From Clostridiales bacterium (GTDB taxonomy: Bacteria; Bacillota; Clostridia; Oscillospirales; Oscillospiraceae), in contig JAAYWX010000143.1 in assembly GCA_012516225.1 (NCBI GenBank), positions 1-5,688 on the forward strand: a stretch of DNA of 5,688 nt, in the 5' to 3' direction. This document shows positions 1 through 5,688 of the stretch, piece after piece. The notes beneath the pieces are model-generated. The model saw only the letters and a list, made by a program, of their open reading frames with translations. It was not told where the DNA came from and did no database searches. Each line of letters starts with the position of its first letter. Position 1 is the stretch's first letter. Both the position numbers and the translations under genes were made by a program.

Positions 1-102
1 ACCGTGCGCAAGTATATCTTAATAATCTCTGTTTATAATCTGTCCGGCAACGATTCCGCATCAAAACCCGATTTATACAGAGTTGATTAAGCAGCTAATA
101 AT

Positions 103-131
103 GCCGTACTGCTTTAACAAAGCGGTGCGGC
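103..131 (+). repeat. Inverted repeat, 13-bp hairpin on plus-strand RNA
   Basis: GCCGTACTGCTTT (103-115) pairs over its full length with AAAGCGGTGCGGC (119-131) across a 3-base AAC loop, using two U-G wobbles (107/127 and 110/124). On the minus strand those two positions become C-A mismatches, so the structure favours a plus-strand transcript. No T-run follows on either side, so it is not a standard intrinsic terminator. Its role is unknown; a second small stem (GACA-TATC-TGTC, 132-143) adjoins it. Confidence 0.5.
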
Positions 132-259
132 AGACATATCTGTCCAAAGAGATAAGAACAGCAAAACAAATAAAGTAATTGCTGAGTCTTCTCCCTGCCG
201 TAAAATCCAGACGTTAGCAGTGTCCGCAACTTGCCAATCTGCGGCATATCCAACTATAG

Positions 260-287
260 AAAAATATGGGCAGCTCAGACAACAGCC
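260..287 (-). terminator. Weak possible terminator after the GGDEF gene
   Basis: On the minus strand, about 50 bases after the stop codon, GGC (287-285) and GCC (271-269) frame a small imperfect hairpin (one T-T mismatch, then G-C, T-G and T-A pairs, 5-base loop). CATA and a TTTTTC run follow. The stem is weak, and this is the only candidate I can see for ending the GGDEF transcript within the window. Confidence 0.25.
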
Positions 288-338
288 ATTAAACTGCAAA
301 TTGCTCTGTATGAGATGAATAAAATACATAAGTCCGGT

Positions 339-1499
339 TTATCGGCCATTTCTCTGAGATTTTCCGCTTGCTTTGTTTTTGTACATATTTTTGTCTGCCT
401 GCCGCAAAATTTCGTCAAATTCTTTGCCCGAACCGACCGCATAGCCATAAGCTATGCAACACTCCGCTGTTCCGGGGAGGCTGTTTATTTTTTTCAGTCT
501 TTGCTGCCAGTTTTCTATCAGTGATTCCGCCTCTGCTTCGTCTCCACCGGGAATGACAACCATAAATTCATCTCCGCCGAACCTGTAAGCATCCATATTT
601 TCTTTAAGCGCTCCGCGTATACTGTCTGCCGCACGCCTTATAAGCTCGTCCCCTTTATCATGTCCGTAAGTATCATTTACCAGCTTCAGATTATTGAGGT
701 CAAAAAACACTATTGCCGCCTTTTCAAGCTTCCAATAAGATTCCTCCAGCATAGACGCGTACTTCTCCCTGTTGTAAAACCCTGTCATGCGGTCATGTTC
801 TCCGCTGTATTTTATTTCAATATCACGCATAATCATTTCTTTTCTGTTTTTTACAATGGCATTTATCATCGGTACAAAGGATGTTATGATAAGGCTTCTC
901 GGAATGGCATAAAAAAGGATTATAGAGTCCCAGCGCTCCGATAGCGCAAAAACTTTGGAAAGCAAATGCTCTCCGTAGTCTCCCGAATTTTTGACGGTAA
1001 GCATAACCATGTTGGCATCGCACAGTCCGTACTTATATCCCAATATGGTAATGGCAAAAATACTGATGATGGTCAGTATATATGCAAATCTTAATACATT
1101 TTGCTGGGAGTATTGCGCAGCTATAAGGAGAGGAACCACCGAAGCGAGAACCGTATGATATGTCAGAAAAATGCCAACCACCGCAACAGCTATTACTGAC
1201 ATCAAAACGAAAAAGTATTTCAGCCATGCACTATTTCGGTCAGCAAGATTTCCGACTACTTCCGCCGTAAGCAAAACCGCCGACGCTCCAAGAAGTCCGG
1301 GCATGGCAAGACCGTTGGCGACTATACATATGCCTATCTGCTGCATCGCGGCAAAGATGAGAATAACCGTAATAAAATACCACATACAATTTATGGTATA
1401 TCTGTTCGGTATACAATCCTCATCACACCTGACGGGAAACAGTTTTTGCTTTTCATCTAACGATCTTTTTTTATTTTTGTTTCTTTTCCTAAGAATCAA
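339..1499 (-). CDS. Membrane-bound GGDEF-domain protein, probable diguanylate cyclase
   Basis: GGDEF domains make the second messenger c-di-GMP from two GTP. From the TTG at 1499 the protein is 386 residues. A cytoplasmic lysine/arginine-rich tail (RKRNKNKKR) is followed by about six hydrophobic segments (roughly 40-63, 66-85, 93-113, 116-130, 137-155, 191-214), with a loop of some 35 residues between the last two. This puts the catalytic domain, starting near 225, inside the cell. Domain landmarks are RMTGFYNR (237-244), FDLNNLKLVND (266-276), YGHDKGDEL and an intact GGDEF at 308-312, so it is probably catalytic. The inhibitory RxxD site expected five residues before GGDEF is missing (KENM). 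No known sensor domain is recognised; the membrane part may sense an unknown signal. The same frame is open up to an ATG at 1550 (403 residues), but the Shine-Dalgarno sequence and promoter placement favour TTG. It stands alone, after the tgl terminator. Confidence 0.88.
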   Translation of the reverse strand: MILRKRNKNKKRSLDEKQKLFPVRCDEDCIPNRYTINCMWYFITVILIFAAMQQIGICIVANGLAMPGLLGASAVLLTAEVVGNLADRNSAWLKYFFVLMSVIAVAVVGIFLTYHTVLASVVPLLIAAQYSQQNVLRFAYILTIISIFAITILGYKYGLCDANMVMLTVKNSGDYGEHLLSKVFALSERWDSIILFYAIPRSLIITSFVPMINAIVKNRKEMIMRDIEIKYSGEHDRMTGFYNREKYASMLEESYWKLEKAAIVFFDLNNLKLVNDTYGHDKGDELIRRAADSIRGALKENMDAYRFGGDEFMVVIPGGDEAEAESLIENWQQRLKKINSLPGTAECCIAYGYAVGSGKEFDEILRQADKNMYKNKASGKSQRNGR

Positions 1500-1507
1500 A
1501 GCCTGTC

Positions 1508-1514
1508 CCTCCTT
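1508..1514 (-). promoter_or_regulatory. Shine-Dalgarno site that selects the TTG start of the GGDEF gene
   Basis: AAGGAGG on the minus strand, 8 bases (GACAGGCT) before TTG at 1499-1497. Neither upstream in-frame ATG (1550 and 1523) has a comparable site; in the longer reading this perfect ribosome-binding sequence would merely encode Lys-Glu-Gly. Confidence 0.8.
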
Positions 1515-1540
1515 GTTTGCCATTAAATGTCCATATATAT

Positions 1541-1569
1541 CTAATACCATAATAACATATTCTTTTCAA
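1541..1569 (-). promoter_or_regulatory. Possible sigma-A type promoter of the GGDEF gene
   Basis: On the minus strand TTGAAA (1569-1564) is separated by 17 bases from TATTAG (1546-1541): 5 of 6 and 4 of 6 matches to the vegetative consensus with ideal spacing. Transcription would begin near 1534, downstream of the ATG at 1550 and about 35 bases before the TTG at 1499. This agrees with the shorter reading of the gene. The area is AT-rich, so chance matches are possible. Confidence 0.5.
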
Positions 1570-1624
1570 ATGTTTAAAGTATAATGCGTTTCCGCCGTTA
1601 ACCTTTTCCTACGGCATAATATTT

Positions 1625-1670
1625 TGAAAATTCAAAAGCAAAGCTGGCGGGGCATAAAACGTCCCGCCAG
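1625..1670 (-). terminator. Intrinsic terminator after tgl
   Basis: On the minus strand CTGGCGGG (1670-1663) pairs perfectly with CCCGCCAG (1651-1644) across an 11-base loop. A T-rich stretch (CTTTGCTTTTGAATTTT) follows. It starts 4 bases after the tgl stop and ends the two-gene unit, leaving the GGDEF gene to its own promoter. The T-run is interrupted, so some readthrough is possible. Confidence 0.85.
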
Positions 1671-1674
1671 TCTA

Positions 1675-2424
1675 TTATCTTGCAAGTGCCAGCCTTTTAA
1701 AGTCCGGACGTCCTGCCGAATCTACAAGTCTTGCATATTCATCAGCATTTCTGCTTCTGTTTTGGTTAAGTTCCGCAATTATGGAATCCGCTCTGCGTAT
1801 GCCAATTCCATGTCCATAATAAAGCCCTCCCCCAAGGTCAATCACATTTTCCCCCTGCCACTCCGGCGTAAGCGGGTTTACGTCGGGATTTGAAAAATAT
1901 CTGCGGTCGCCGGGAAGGTAATCGTCCCGTCTTTGCATATACCCTACATCCTTGAGAAGCCTGTCAATTCTGTGCCAGTTCATAAGCTCAATTCTTGGGA
2001 ACACCTTGTTAAAAAGCTTTTCGGAGTAAACGTTAAGCAACGCTTTATAATATACTGCCATCATGGCCGTCGCACATTCGGTGCCGTACTTCTGCCCGTT
2101 TCTGTATATGTCAAGTATCGCGTCGCTTGGTCTCACATTGCTTTTAAGGCTGAAGCCCCCGTCTTGCGTTCTATTCCAGTAAAACGGATTGCAGAACGTC
2201 TTGCGAAATACCTCAAATCTTAATCCGCTTTTATTCAAGTCATAGGAGGAAACAACAATTTCTCTCCGAAGTTTAAGCTCAAATTCCAATTGTTCAGCCG
2301 AGTCATAGCTGTATTGCCGGCCGCTTGAAATAAGTGTGTTTATAATTTCTTTTTCAACGCTGCTTCCTCTAAATCCGGTGCTAAAGTCCGATACCCTCAT
2401 TTCCCTGCCCGCAACAGTTATCAT
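1675..2424 (-). CDS. tgl: Protein-glutamine gamma-glutamyltransferase (spore coat transglutaminase Tgl)
   Basis: Tgl forms epsilon-(gamma-glutamyl)lysine isopeptide crosslinks between proteins; in Bacillus subtilis it is made late in the mother cell and crosslinks spore coat proteins such as GerQ. The 249-residue length is close to the roughly 245 of the B. subtilis enzyme, and landmarks recalled from that protein recur in order: FELKLR (48-53), SGLRFEVF (66-73), ECATA (116-120), NWH (149-151), GDRRYFSNP (172-180), WQGENVIDLG (189-198) and YGHGIGI (203-209). Cys117 in ECATA is the nucleophile position; Glu116, Glu192 and His205 match the other active-site residues of the B. subtilis enzyme, so it should be active. 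The ATG at 2424 has GGAGGTGA 6 bases upstream and overlaps the previous stop (ATGA). A terminator begins 4 bases after the stop codon. Sporulation-specific expression is likely by analogy, but I found no convincing sporulation sigma-factor promoter upstream of the pair. Confidence 0.95.
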   Translation of the reverse strand: MITVAGREMRVSDFSTGFRGSSVEKEIINTLISSGRQYSYDSAEQLEFELKLRREIVVSSYDLNKSGLRFEVFRKTFCNPFYWNRTQDGGFSLKSNVRPSDAILDIYRNGQKYGTECATAMMAVYYKALLNVYSEKLFNKVFPRIELMNWHRIDRLLKDVGYMQRRDDYLPGDRRYFSNPDVNPLTPEWQGENVIDLGGGLYYGHGIGIRRADSIIAELNQNRSRNADEYARLVDSAGRPDFKRLALAR

Positions 2425-3422
2425 ACCCGCTCACCTCCGCTGCCAAGCCTCGACGTATAAATTTGTTCGTCGACCGGATAATGTATCCACTGCTCCCAGA
2501 GTGATGGGTTCTCCTTGTATAACTTTTGCGAGGTGCGCGCAAGCTCCGCTTTTTCCTCGTCCGTCAAACTGAAAAATTCGCTTATTTTGCTGCGTTCTTC
2601 CTCTGTCAGTTCGATGGGGCGTTTGCGCATACATTCCGCGCAGTCCTTGCAGAGATATTTCGCATTTAGATCCACACTGCATAAAATCGGGCTGTTGCTA
2701 AACTGAAAACTCTCACCCGTAAAATAAATATAAGGGTCGTTTTCCCGAAGCCATTCTATATATTCAAGATATCTTCTTTCCCTGTCTTGTACCGTCCTAA
2801 GCGGAATGTCTTCCGGCAGATTAAGAAGTGAGCGTGCAAGCGCTCTGTCTTTAGGATTGCCGGAACGCAGGTAGCCCGCTATAAAACGCAGAGCATTAAC
2901 GTCTCGGGTCTGAAAGCAGACCCATGCTATATCATGAAAATAGCGTCCTTTTCGGTTTCTTTCAAATATCAGTTTTATCACGTCCGGCAAAACACTGCTC
3001 TCGCAGTGGTCTTTTATAAGCACCGCTGCAGCATTATCTAAAATCTGATCAAAGTCTTCGTTTAACCCGTCATCGCGGATTCCCGTACCAAATATCCACA
3101 ACAAAGTTTCCCTAACGTTTCCGATTTCTTCGTCAATCCTCCTGTCATAACTCGGCAATCCGCTTTTGTCGCCAAGAATAATATCGCAGATTTCCATTGC
3201 GGTTTTTCCTCTGTCATTAAGCTCCTCTCTCAGGTTCATTTTTATAATTTCATCTCTGAGAATAAAAAAAGTTGCAAACATAAGCCCGCTGTCGTTTATA
3301 AGCGCCAGCGCTTTTTGCCTTTGAGTTTCAGCTATTCTGAGAAAGGTGCTTCGGCAGTTTTTTGCTCCTCTCGTCCGCCTTATATATTCAAGGTCATTGA
3401 CCCTTGTGCGATCAAAATTCAT
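2421..3422 (-). CDS. Unrecognised helical protein coupled to tgl, with CxxCxxC motif
   Basis: I do not recognise this 333-residue family. There is no signal peptide or membrane segment, so it is probably cytoplasmic (mother cell, if sporulation-related). It is charged and looks mostly alpha-helical. Residues about 125-205 resemble HEAT-like helix pairs: for example NALRFIAGYLRSG followed by NPKDRALARSLLNLP has the usual pattern of a hydrophobic helix, a short turn and a second helix. Later come C248, C258, C261 and C264, the last three as CKDCAEC, which could bind a metal. The tail (about 270-320) is Glu/Lys-rich and predicted helical. The start is supported by AAGGAG 5 bases upstream. The stop overlaps the tgl start as ATGA, so the two are almost certainly made together. 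It may be a coat protein, Tgl substrate or Tgl partner (inference from position only). Confidence 0.88.
   Translation of the reverse strand: MNFDRTRVNDLEYIRRTRGAKNCRSTFLRIAETQRQKALALINDSGLMFATFFILRDEIIKMNLREELNDRGKTAMEICDIILGDKSGLPSYDRRIDEEIGNVRETLLWIFGTGIRDDGLNEDFDQILDNAAAVLIKDHCESSVLPDVIKLIFERNRKGRYFHDIAWVCFQTRDVNALRFIAGYLRSGNPKDRALARSLLNLPEDIPLRTVQDRERRYLEYIEWLRENDPYIYFTGESFQFSNSPILCSVDLNAKYLCKDCAECMRKRPIELTEEERSKISEFFSLTDEEKAELARTSQKLYKENPSLWEQWIHYPVDEQIYTSRLGSGGERV
2431..2438 (-). promoter_or_regulatory. Strong Shine-Dalgarno site of tgl inside the upstream gene
   Basis: GGAGGTGA, a near-perfect match to the anti-Shine-Dalgarno end of 16S rRNA, 6 bases before the tgl ATG at 2424. It lies within the last codons of the upstream gene (Gly-Gly-Glu) and supports both the start choice and efficient translation of tgl in the overlap. 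Confidence 0.88.
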
Positions 3423-3427
3423 CCGAT

Positions 3428-3433
3428 CTCCTT
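3428..3433 (-). promoter_or_regulatory. Shine-Dalgarno site of the unknown gene upstream of tgl
   Basis: AAGGAG on the minus strand, 5 bases (ATCGG) before the ATG at 3422. It fixes that start and shows that the 333-residue frame is translated in its own right. Confidence 0.85.
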
Positions 3434-3522
3434 CTTTACATTTTTTGCAGGCTATGCCCTTATCCCATCATATTTAAAAAGGTCTGATTTGTTGCTACTG
3501 CGACTTTACCGAAATATCCGCA

Positions 3523-3566
3523 TATAAAAAATTCAGCCCTTGGCCGCATATTCTGCGTCCAAGGGC
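3523..3566 (-). terminator. Intrinsic terminator after hypA
   Basis: On the minus strand the sequence reads GCCCTTGG (3566-3559), A, CGCA (3557-3554), a 5-base loop, TGCG (3548-3545), G, then CCAAGGGC (3543-3536). This gives an 8-bp outer and 4-bp inner stem with one mismatch. Two bases later comes AATTTTTTAT. It lies about 20 bases after the hypA stop and separates the flavoprotein-hypA unit from the next one. The plus strand has no T-run after the stem, so it acts in one direction. Confidence 0.9.
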
Positions 3567-3584
3567 CGGATAATGTGCAAATTG

Positions 3585-3929
3585 TCACATTGCTTCAATT
3601 TCTTTGATGTTGACCTCGTTGCCGGTTAGAAGATATGTGTCCTCGCTTTGGCAATAAGGACATATTTTTTTGTATTCTACTGTCGGATAAGACTTTCCGC
3701 AGTTTTCGCAGTAGGTAAAGGCTTTCAACGTGATAACTTTGAGCTCAGAACCTTTTAACAGCTGCGATTTGGCTGCAGCCCATTTCCAACAGTCTATCAA
3801 ATATTCAGGTATAATTGCAGATACTTCTCCTATTTCCAAAGTAACGGAAGATACTTGGGTAAGTCCGTGTTCTTCCCCCACATCTTCGATGGTTTTTATA
3901 ATGTTGAAAACAATACCTAATTCATGCAT
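3585..3929 (-). CDS. hypA: Hydrogenase/urease nickel metallochaperone HypA
   Basis: HypA binds nickel and, with HypB in known systems, delivers it to [NiFe]-hydrogenase or urease; cytoplasmic. The 114-residue product has the family's usual length. It starts MHEL, giving the conserved N-terminal nickel ligands His2 and Glu3. The zinc site is complete: C74xxC77 and C90xxC93, the second pair reading CPYCQSED as in typical HypA. The end (LTGNEVNIKEIEA) also fits the family. The ATG at 3929 is fixed by the invariant MHE; its ribosome binding site is weak (GAAAAG, 8 bases upstream). It follows the flavoprotein stop by 5 bases, so the two are co-transcribed and perhaps partly coupled in translation. 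No hypB or hydrogenase subunit is visible; these may lie upstream beyond the right edge or elsewhere. A strong terminator follows the stop codon. Confidence 0.93.
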   Translation of the reverse strand: MHELGIVFNIIKTIEDVGEEHGLTQVSSVTLEIGEVSAIIPEYLIDCWKWAAAKSQLLKGSELKVITLKAFTYCENCGKSYPTVEYKKICPYCQSEDTYLLTGNEVNIKEIEAM

Positions 3930-3934
3930 AAAAA

Positions 3935-5688
3935 TTACTTTTCTTTCTTGGCAAAGCGGATTTTAAACTCTCGCTTGATCATGTACGGGAGAAGAGCCTT
4001 AACCTTTTCTTCAGCCTTAACCATCTTGCTGCACTCCGGAAGCTCCCTGTAAAGATGTATAGCGTCAAATTCGCACTTGGTAGTACAAATTCCGCAACCT
4101 ATACACTTATTTGTATCTACAACGGATGCACCACAGCTCAGGCAACGTGCTGTTTCAATCTTAACCTGTTCCTCAGTAAACGTTTTTCGCGTATCGCGGA
4201 AAGACTTGCTCGCGTTTTCAATTTCAACCGTTCCCGGAATCTGGCGAGATGAATTGTCGTAGCTTTCAATAACAATGTTGTTTTTGTCAAGCTCAATAAA
4301 CTGGCGGCGGTTGCGGCCTATTGTAAGACTGCTGTGCGGCTGTACAAAGCGATGTATGGAAATAGCGCCTTCCTTTCCGGCTGCAATCGCGTCAATGGCA
4401 AATTTGGGGCCTGTATAAACATCTCCGCCGACAAAAATGTCCGGTTCTGCGGTCTGATATGTAACAGAATCTGCAACCGCGCAGTTTCCGCGTCCAAGCT
4501 GTACTTTCGATCCGGAAAGCAGATCTCCCCACATAATACTCTGTCCGACAGAGAGGAGAATGTTCTCACACTCTAAAGTGATCTCGTCATTTTCGTCATA
4601 TTTGGGATTAAAGCGCTTTTCCTCATCAAATACGCTTATGCAACGCTTGAATACAATACCCTTGACTTTGCCGTTCTCTGTGAGGATCTTTTTGGGTCCC
4701 CAGCCGCAGTTGACAACAATGCCTTCTTCCTCGGCTTCATGAACTTCCTGCGGGTCTGCAGGCATAATGTCACGCGTTTCAAGGCAGAACATATTAACGG
4801 TTTCGGATCCGCACCGAAGTGCAGCTCTTGCAACGTCCACCGCAACGTTTCCTCCGACTATAACGACAGTTTTCCCGCTCAGCTTCGTACCGTTCTCGTC
4901 AAGGTTTACAGCACGGAGAAAATCAACGCCGGCGATAACGCCTTGGGCATCTTCTCCCTCAACGCCGATCTTTCGTCCGCCCTGGCATCCAATGGCAACA
5001 TAGAACGCTTTATATCCTTCCTTGCGGAGCTGATCTATTGTGATGTCTTTGCCGACTTCAACGCCGCACTTTATTTCAACGCCCATAGCCTTGATAATAT
5101 CAATTTCGGCTTCAACAACATTCTTTTCAAGCCGGAAAGAAGGAATACCATTCATCAGCATACCGCCGGGGCGCTTTTCCTTTTCAAACACTGTGGGCTT
5201 ATATCCCTTTTCAGCAAGGAAAAACGCACAGCTTAAACCGGCCGGTCCGCCGCCGATAATTGCGATCTTTTCCTTGTATGGGCCTCTCATAGAGGGTTGT
5301 ACAACCGGCGGGATATATCTTGTTTCAGCTTTTAGATCCTGCTCTGCTATAAATTTCTTGACCTCGTCAATGGCGACTGCTTGGTCAATCGTTCCGCGTG
5401 TGCAAGCGCTTTCACAGCGGCGGTTGCAGATAGCTCCGCAAACTGCAGGGAACGGGTTCTCTTTTTTGATAAGAGCAAGAGCATCTTTATATCTGCCCTG
5501 TGCCGCCATTTTCAGATAGCCCTGAACAGCAATGTGGGCAGGACAGGCCACCTTGCAGGGAGATGTTCCTGTATCATAGCAGTTAATGCGGTTTCTATCG
5601 CGATAGTCCACAGCCCATTTCTCAGGCCCCCACTTAACTTTGTCGGGAAGTTCCTGCTTCGGATAAGTTATTTTGCCTTCTTTAGTGC
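3935..5688 (-). CDS. GltD/NfnB-like FAD- and NAD(P)H-dependent oxidoreductase with C-terminal ferredoxin domain (5' end beyond window)
   Basis: Relative of the glutamate synthase small subunit (GltD) and NfnB, which pass electrons between NAD(P)H, FAD and [4Fe-4S] clusters; probably cytoplasmic. The frame stays open from GTG 5611 to the right edge (25 more codons, 583 visible), and that GTG has no ribosome binding site, so the true start lies outside. Numbered from 5611: N-terminal cysteines C11, C19, C23, C58, C62, C66 and C70 match the GltD cluster domain; GGGPAG at 120-125 is the FAD Rossmann loop; VGGNVAVD at 252-259 is the NAD(P) loop; VGGDVYTGP at 394-402 is the second FAD contact. The C-terminus adds C490xxC493 and C503xxC506xxC509xxxC513, a ferredoxin-like [4Fe-4S] domain beyond GltD. 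No glutamate synthase large subunit is visible, and hypA follows by 5 bases, so a hydrogenase-linked or ferredoxin/NAD(P) electron-transfer role is as likely as glutamate synthesis (inference). The family is certain, the substrate is not. Confidence 0.9.
   Translation of the reverse strand, partial: TKEGKITYPKQELPDKVKWGPEKWAVDYRDRNRINCYDTGTSPCKVACPAHIAVQGYLKMAAQGRYKDALALIKKENPFPAVCGAICNRRCESACTRGTIDQAVAIDEVKKFIAEQDLKAETRYIPPVVQPSMRGPYKEKIAIIGGGPAGLSCAFFLAEKGYKPTVFEKEKRPGGMLMNGIPSFRLEKNVVEAEIDIIKAMGVEIKCGVEVGKDITIDQLRKEGYKAFYVAIGCQGGRKIGVEGEDAQGVIAGVDFLRAVNLDENGTKLSGKTVVIVGGNVAVDVARAALRCGSETVNMFCLETRDIMPADPQEVHEAEEEGIVVNCGWGPKKILTENGKVKGIVFKRCISVFDEEKRFNPKYDENDEITLECENILLSVGQSIMWGDLLSGSKVQLGRGNCAVADSVTYQTAEPDIFVGGDVYTGPKFAIDAIAAGKEGAISIHRFVQPHSSLTIGRNRRQFIELDKNNIVIESYDNSSRQIPGTVEIENASKSFRDTRKTFTEEQVKIETARCLSCGASVVDTNKCIGCGICTTKCEFDAIHLYRELPECSKMVKAEEKVKALLPYMIKREFKIRFAKKEK

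Larger units (their letters stand above)
1..338. other. Stretch without a convincing gene
   Basis: No frame here has a ribosome binding site, a recognisable protein motif or useful length. A minus-strand frame of 71 codons (329-114) starts 10 bases after the GGDEF stop but has no Shine-Dalgarno sequence. A plus-strand frame open from the left edge ends at 90 after 29 codons and could be the tail of a gene entering from the left, but it matches nothing I know. No tRNA, riboswitch or insertion-sequence end was recognised; the only structured elements are the weak terminator and the hairpin listed separately. Confidence 0.5.

Noticed and set aside
1..90. Plus-strand frame open from the left edge, ending in TAA at 88-90
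   Set aside because: Only 29 codons with no recognisable motif; random open frames of this length are common.
114..329. 71-codon minus-strand frame after the GGDEF gene, with a hydrophobic stretch
   Set aside because: No Shine-Dalgarno sequence, no recognisable family, and its end lies inside the hairpin at 103-131.
1171..1584. Plus-strand frame of 137 codons
   Set aside because: Antisense to the membrane part of the GGDEF gene; its Phe/Leu runs are the complement of the lysine-rich tail.
1500..1700. c-di-GMP riboswitch ahead of the GGDEF gene
   Set aside because: The leader is short and AT-rich and shows no GEMM-like core; the only stable hairpin is the tgl terminator.
3449..3475. Possible sporulation (sigma-E/K type) promoter: AAATATG, 12 bases, then CATAGCCT before the unknown gene-tgl unit
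   Set aside because: The position is suitable, but the -10 is imperfect and the spacing is about two bases short; too weak to list as a promoter.
4739..5519. Long plus-strand frames of 165 and 159 codons (4739-5236 and 5040-5519)
   Set aside because: They lie entirely antisense to the flavoprotein, whose family match is clear, and their translations show no domain.
5609..5611. GTG as start of the flavoprotein
   Set aside because: The frame continues upstream to the window edge with protein-like sequence, and no ribosome binding site precedes the GTG.

Overview
The window looks like chromosomal DNA of moderate GC content from an anaerobic, endospore-forming Firmicute, most likely of class Clostridia. 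Two things point there: a spore-coat type transglutaminase (Tgl), a family tied to endospore formers, and an iron-sulfur-rich GltD-like flavoprotein paired with HypA, a combination suited to anaerobic redox metabolism. No genus can be named from the sequence. All five supported genes lie on the minus strand, so transcription runs from the right edge to the left.

Right part (5688 to about 3523): a GltD/NfnB-like FAD/NAD(P)H oxidoreductase with N-terminal cysteine clusters and a C-terminal ferredoxin-like domain enters from beyond the right edge, so its start is not in the window. Five bases after its stop comes hypA, a nickel metallochaperone of hydrogenase/urease maturation. A strong intrinsic terminator closes this unit at 3523-3566.

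Middle (3422 to 1625): a two-gene unit. The first gene encodes a 333-residue protein I do not recognise, largely helical, with a CxxCxxC motif. It overlaps tgl by 4 bases (ATGA), and tgl has its own near-perfect Shine-Dalgarno sequence inside the upstream gene. A GC-rich terminator follows tgl directly. The pair is probably a sporulation unit in which Tgl crosslinks coat proteins; the partner may be a substrate, adaptor or regulator (inference).

Left part (1550 to 339): a membrane-bound GGDEF protein, probably an active diguanylate cyclase without the usual inhibitory site. Shine-Dalgarno and promoter placement favour a TTG start at 1499 over the longer ATG frame at 1550. The last 338 bases hold no convincing gene, only a weak possible terminator and a 13-bp plus-strand hairpin at 103-131.

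No CRISPR array, transposase, tRNA or rRNA gene was seen. The most promising poorly described element is the unknown protein coupled to Tgl. The rest reads as ordinary clostridial chromosome with a few details worth checking.
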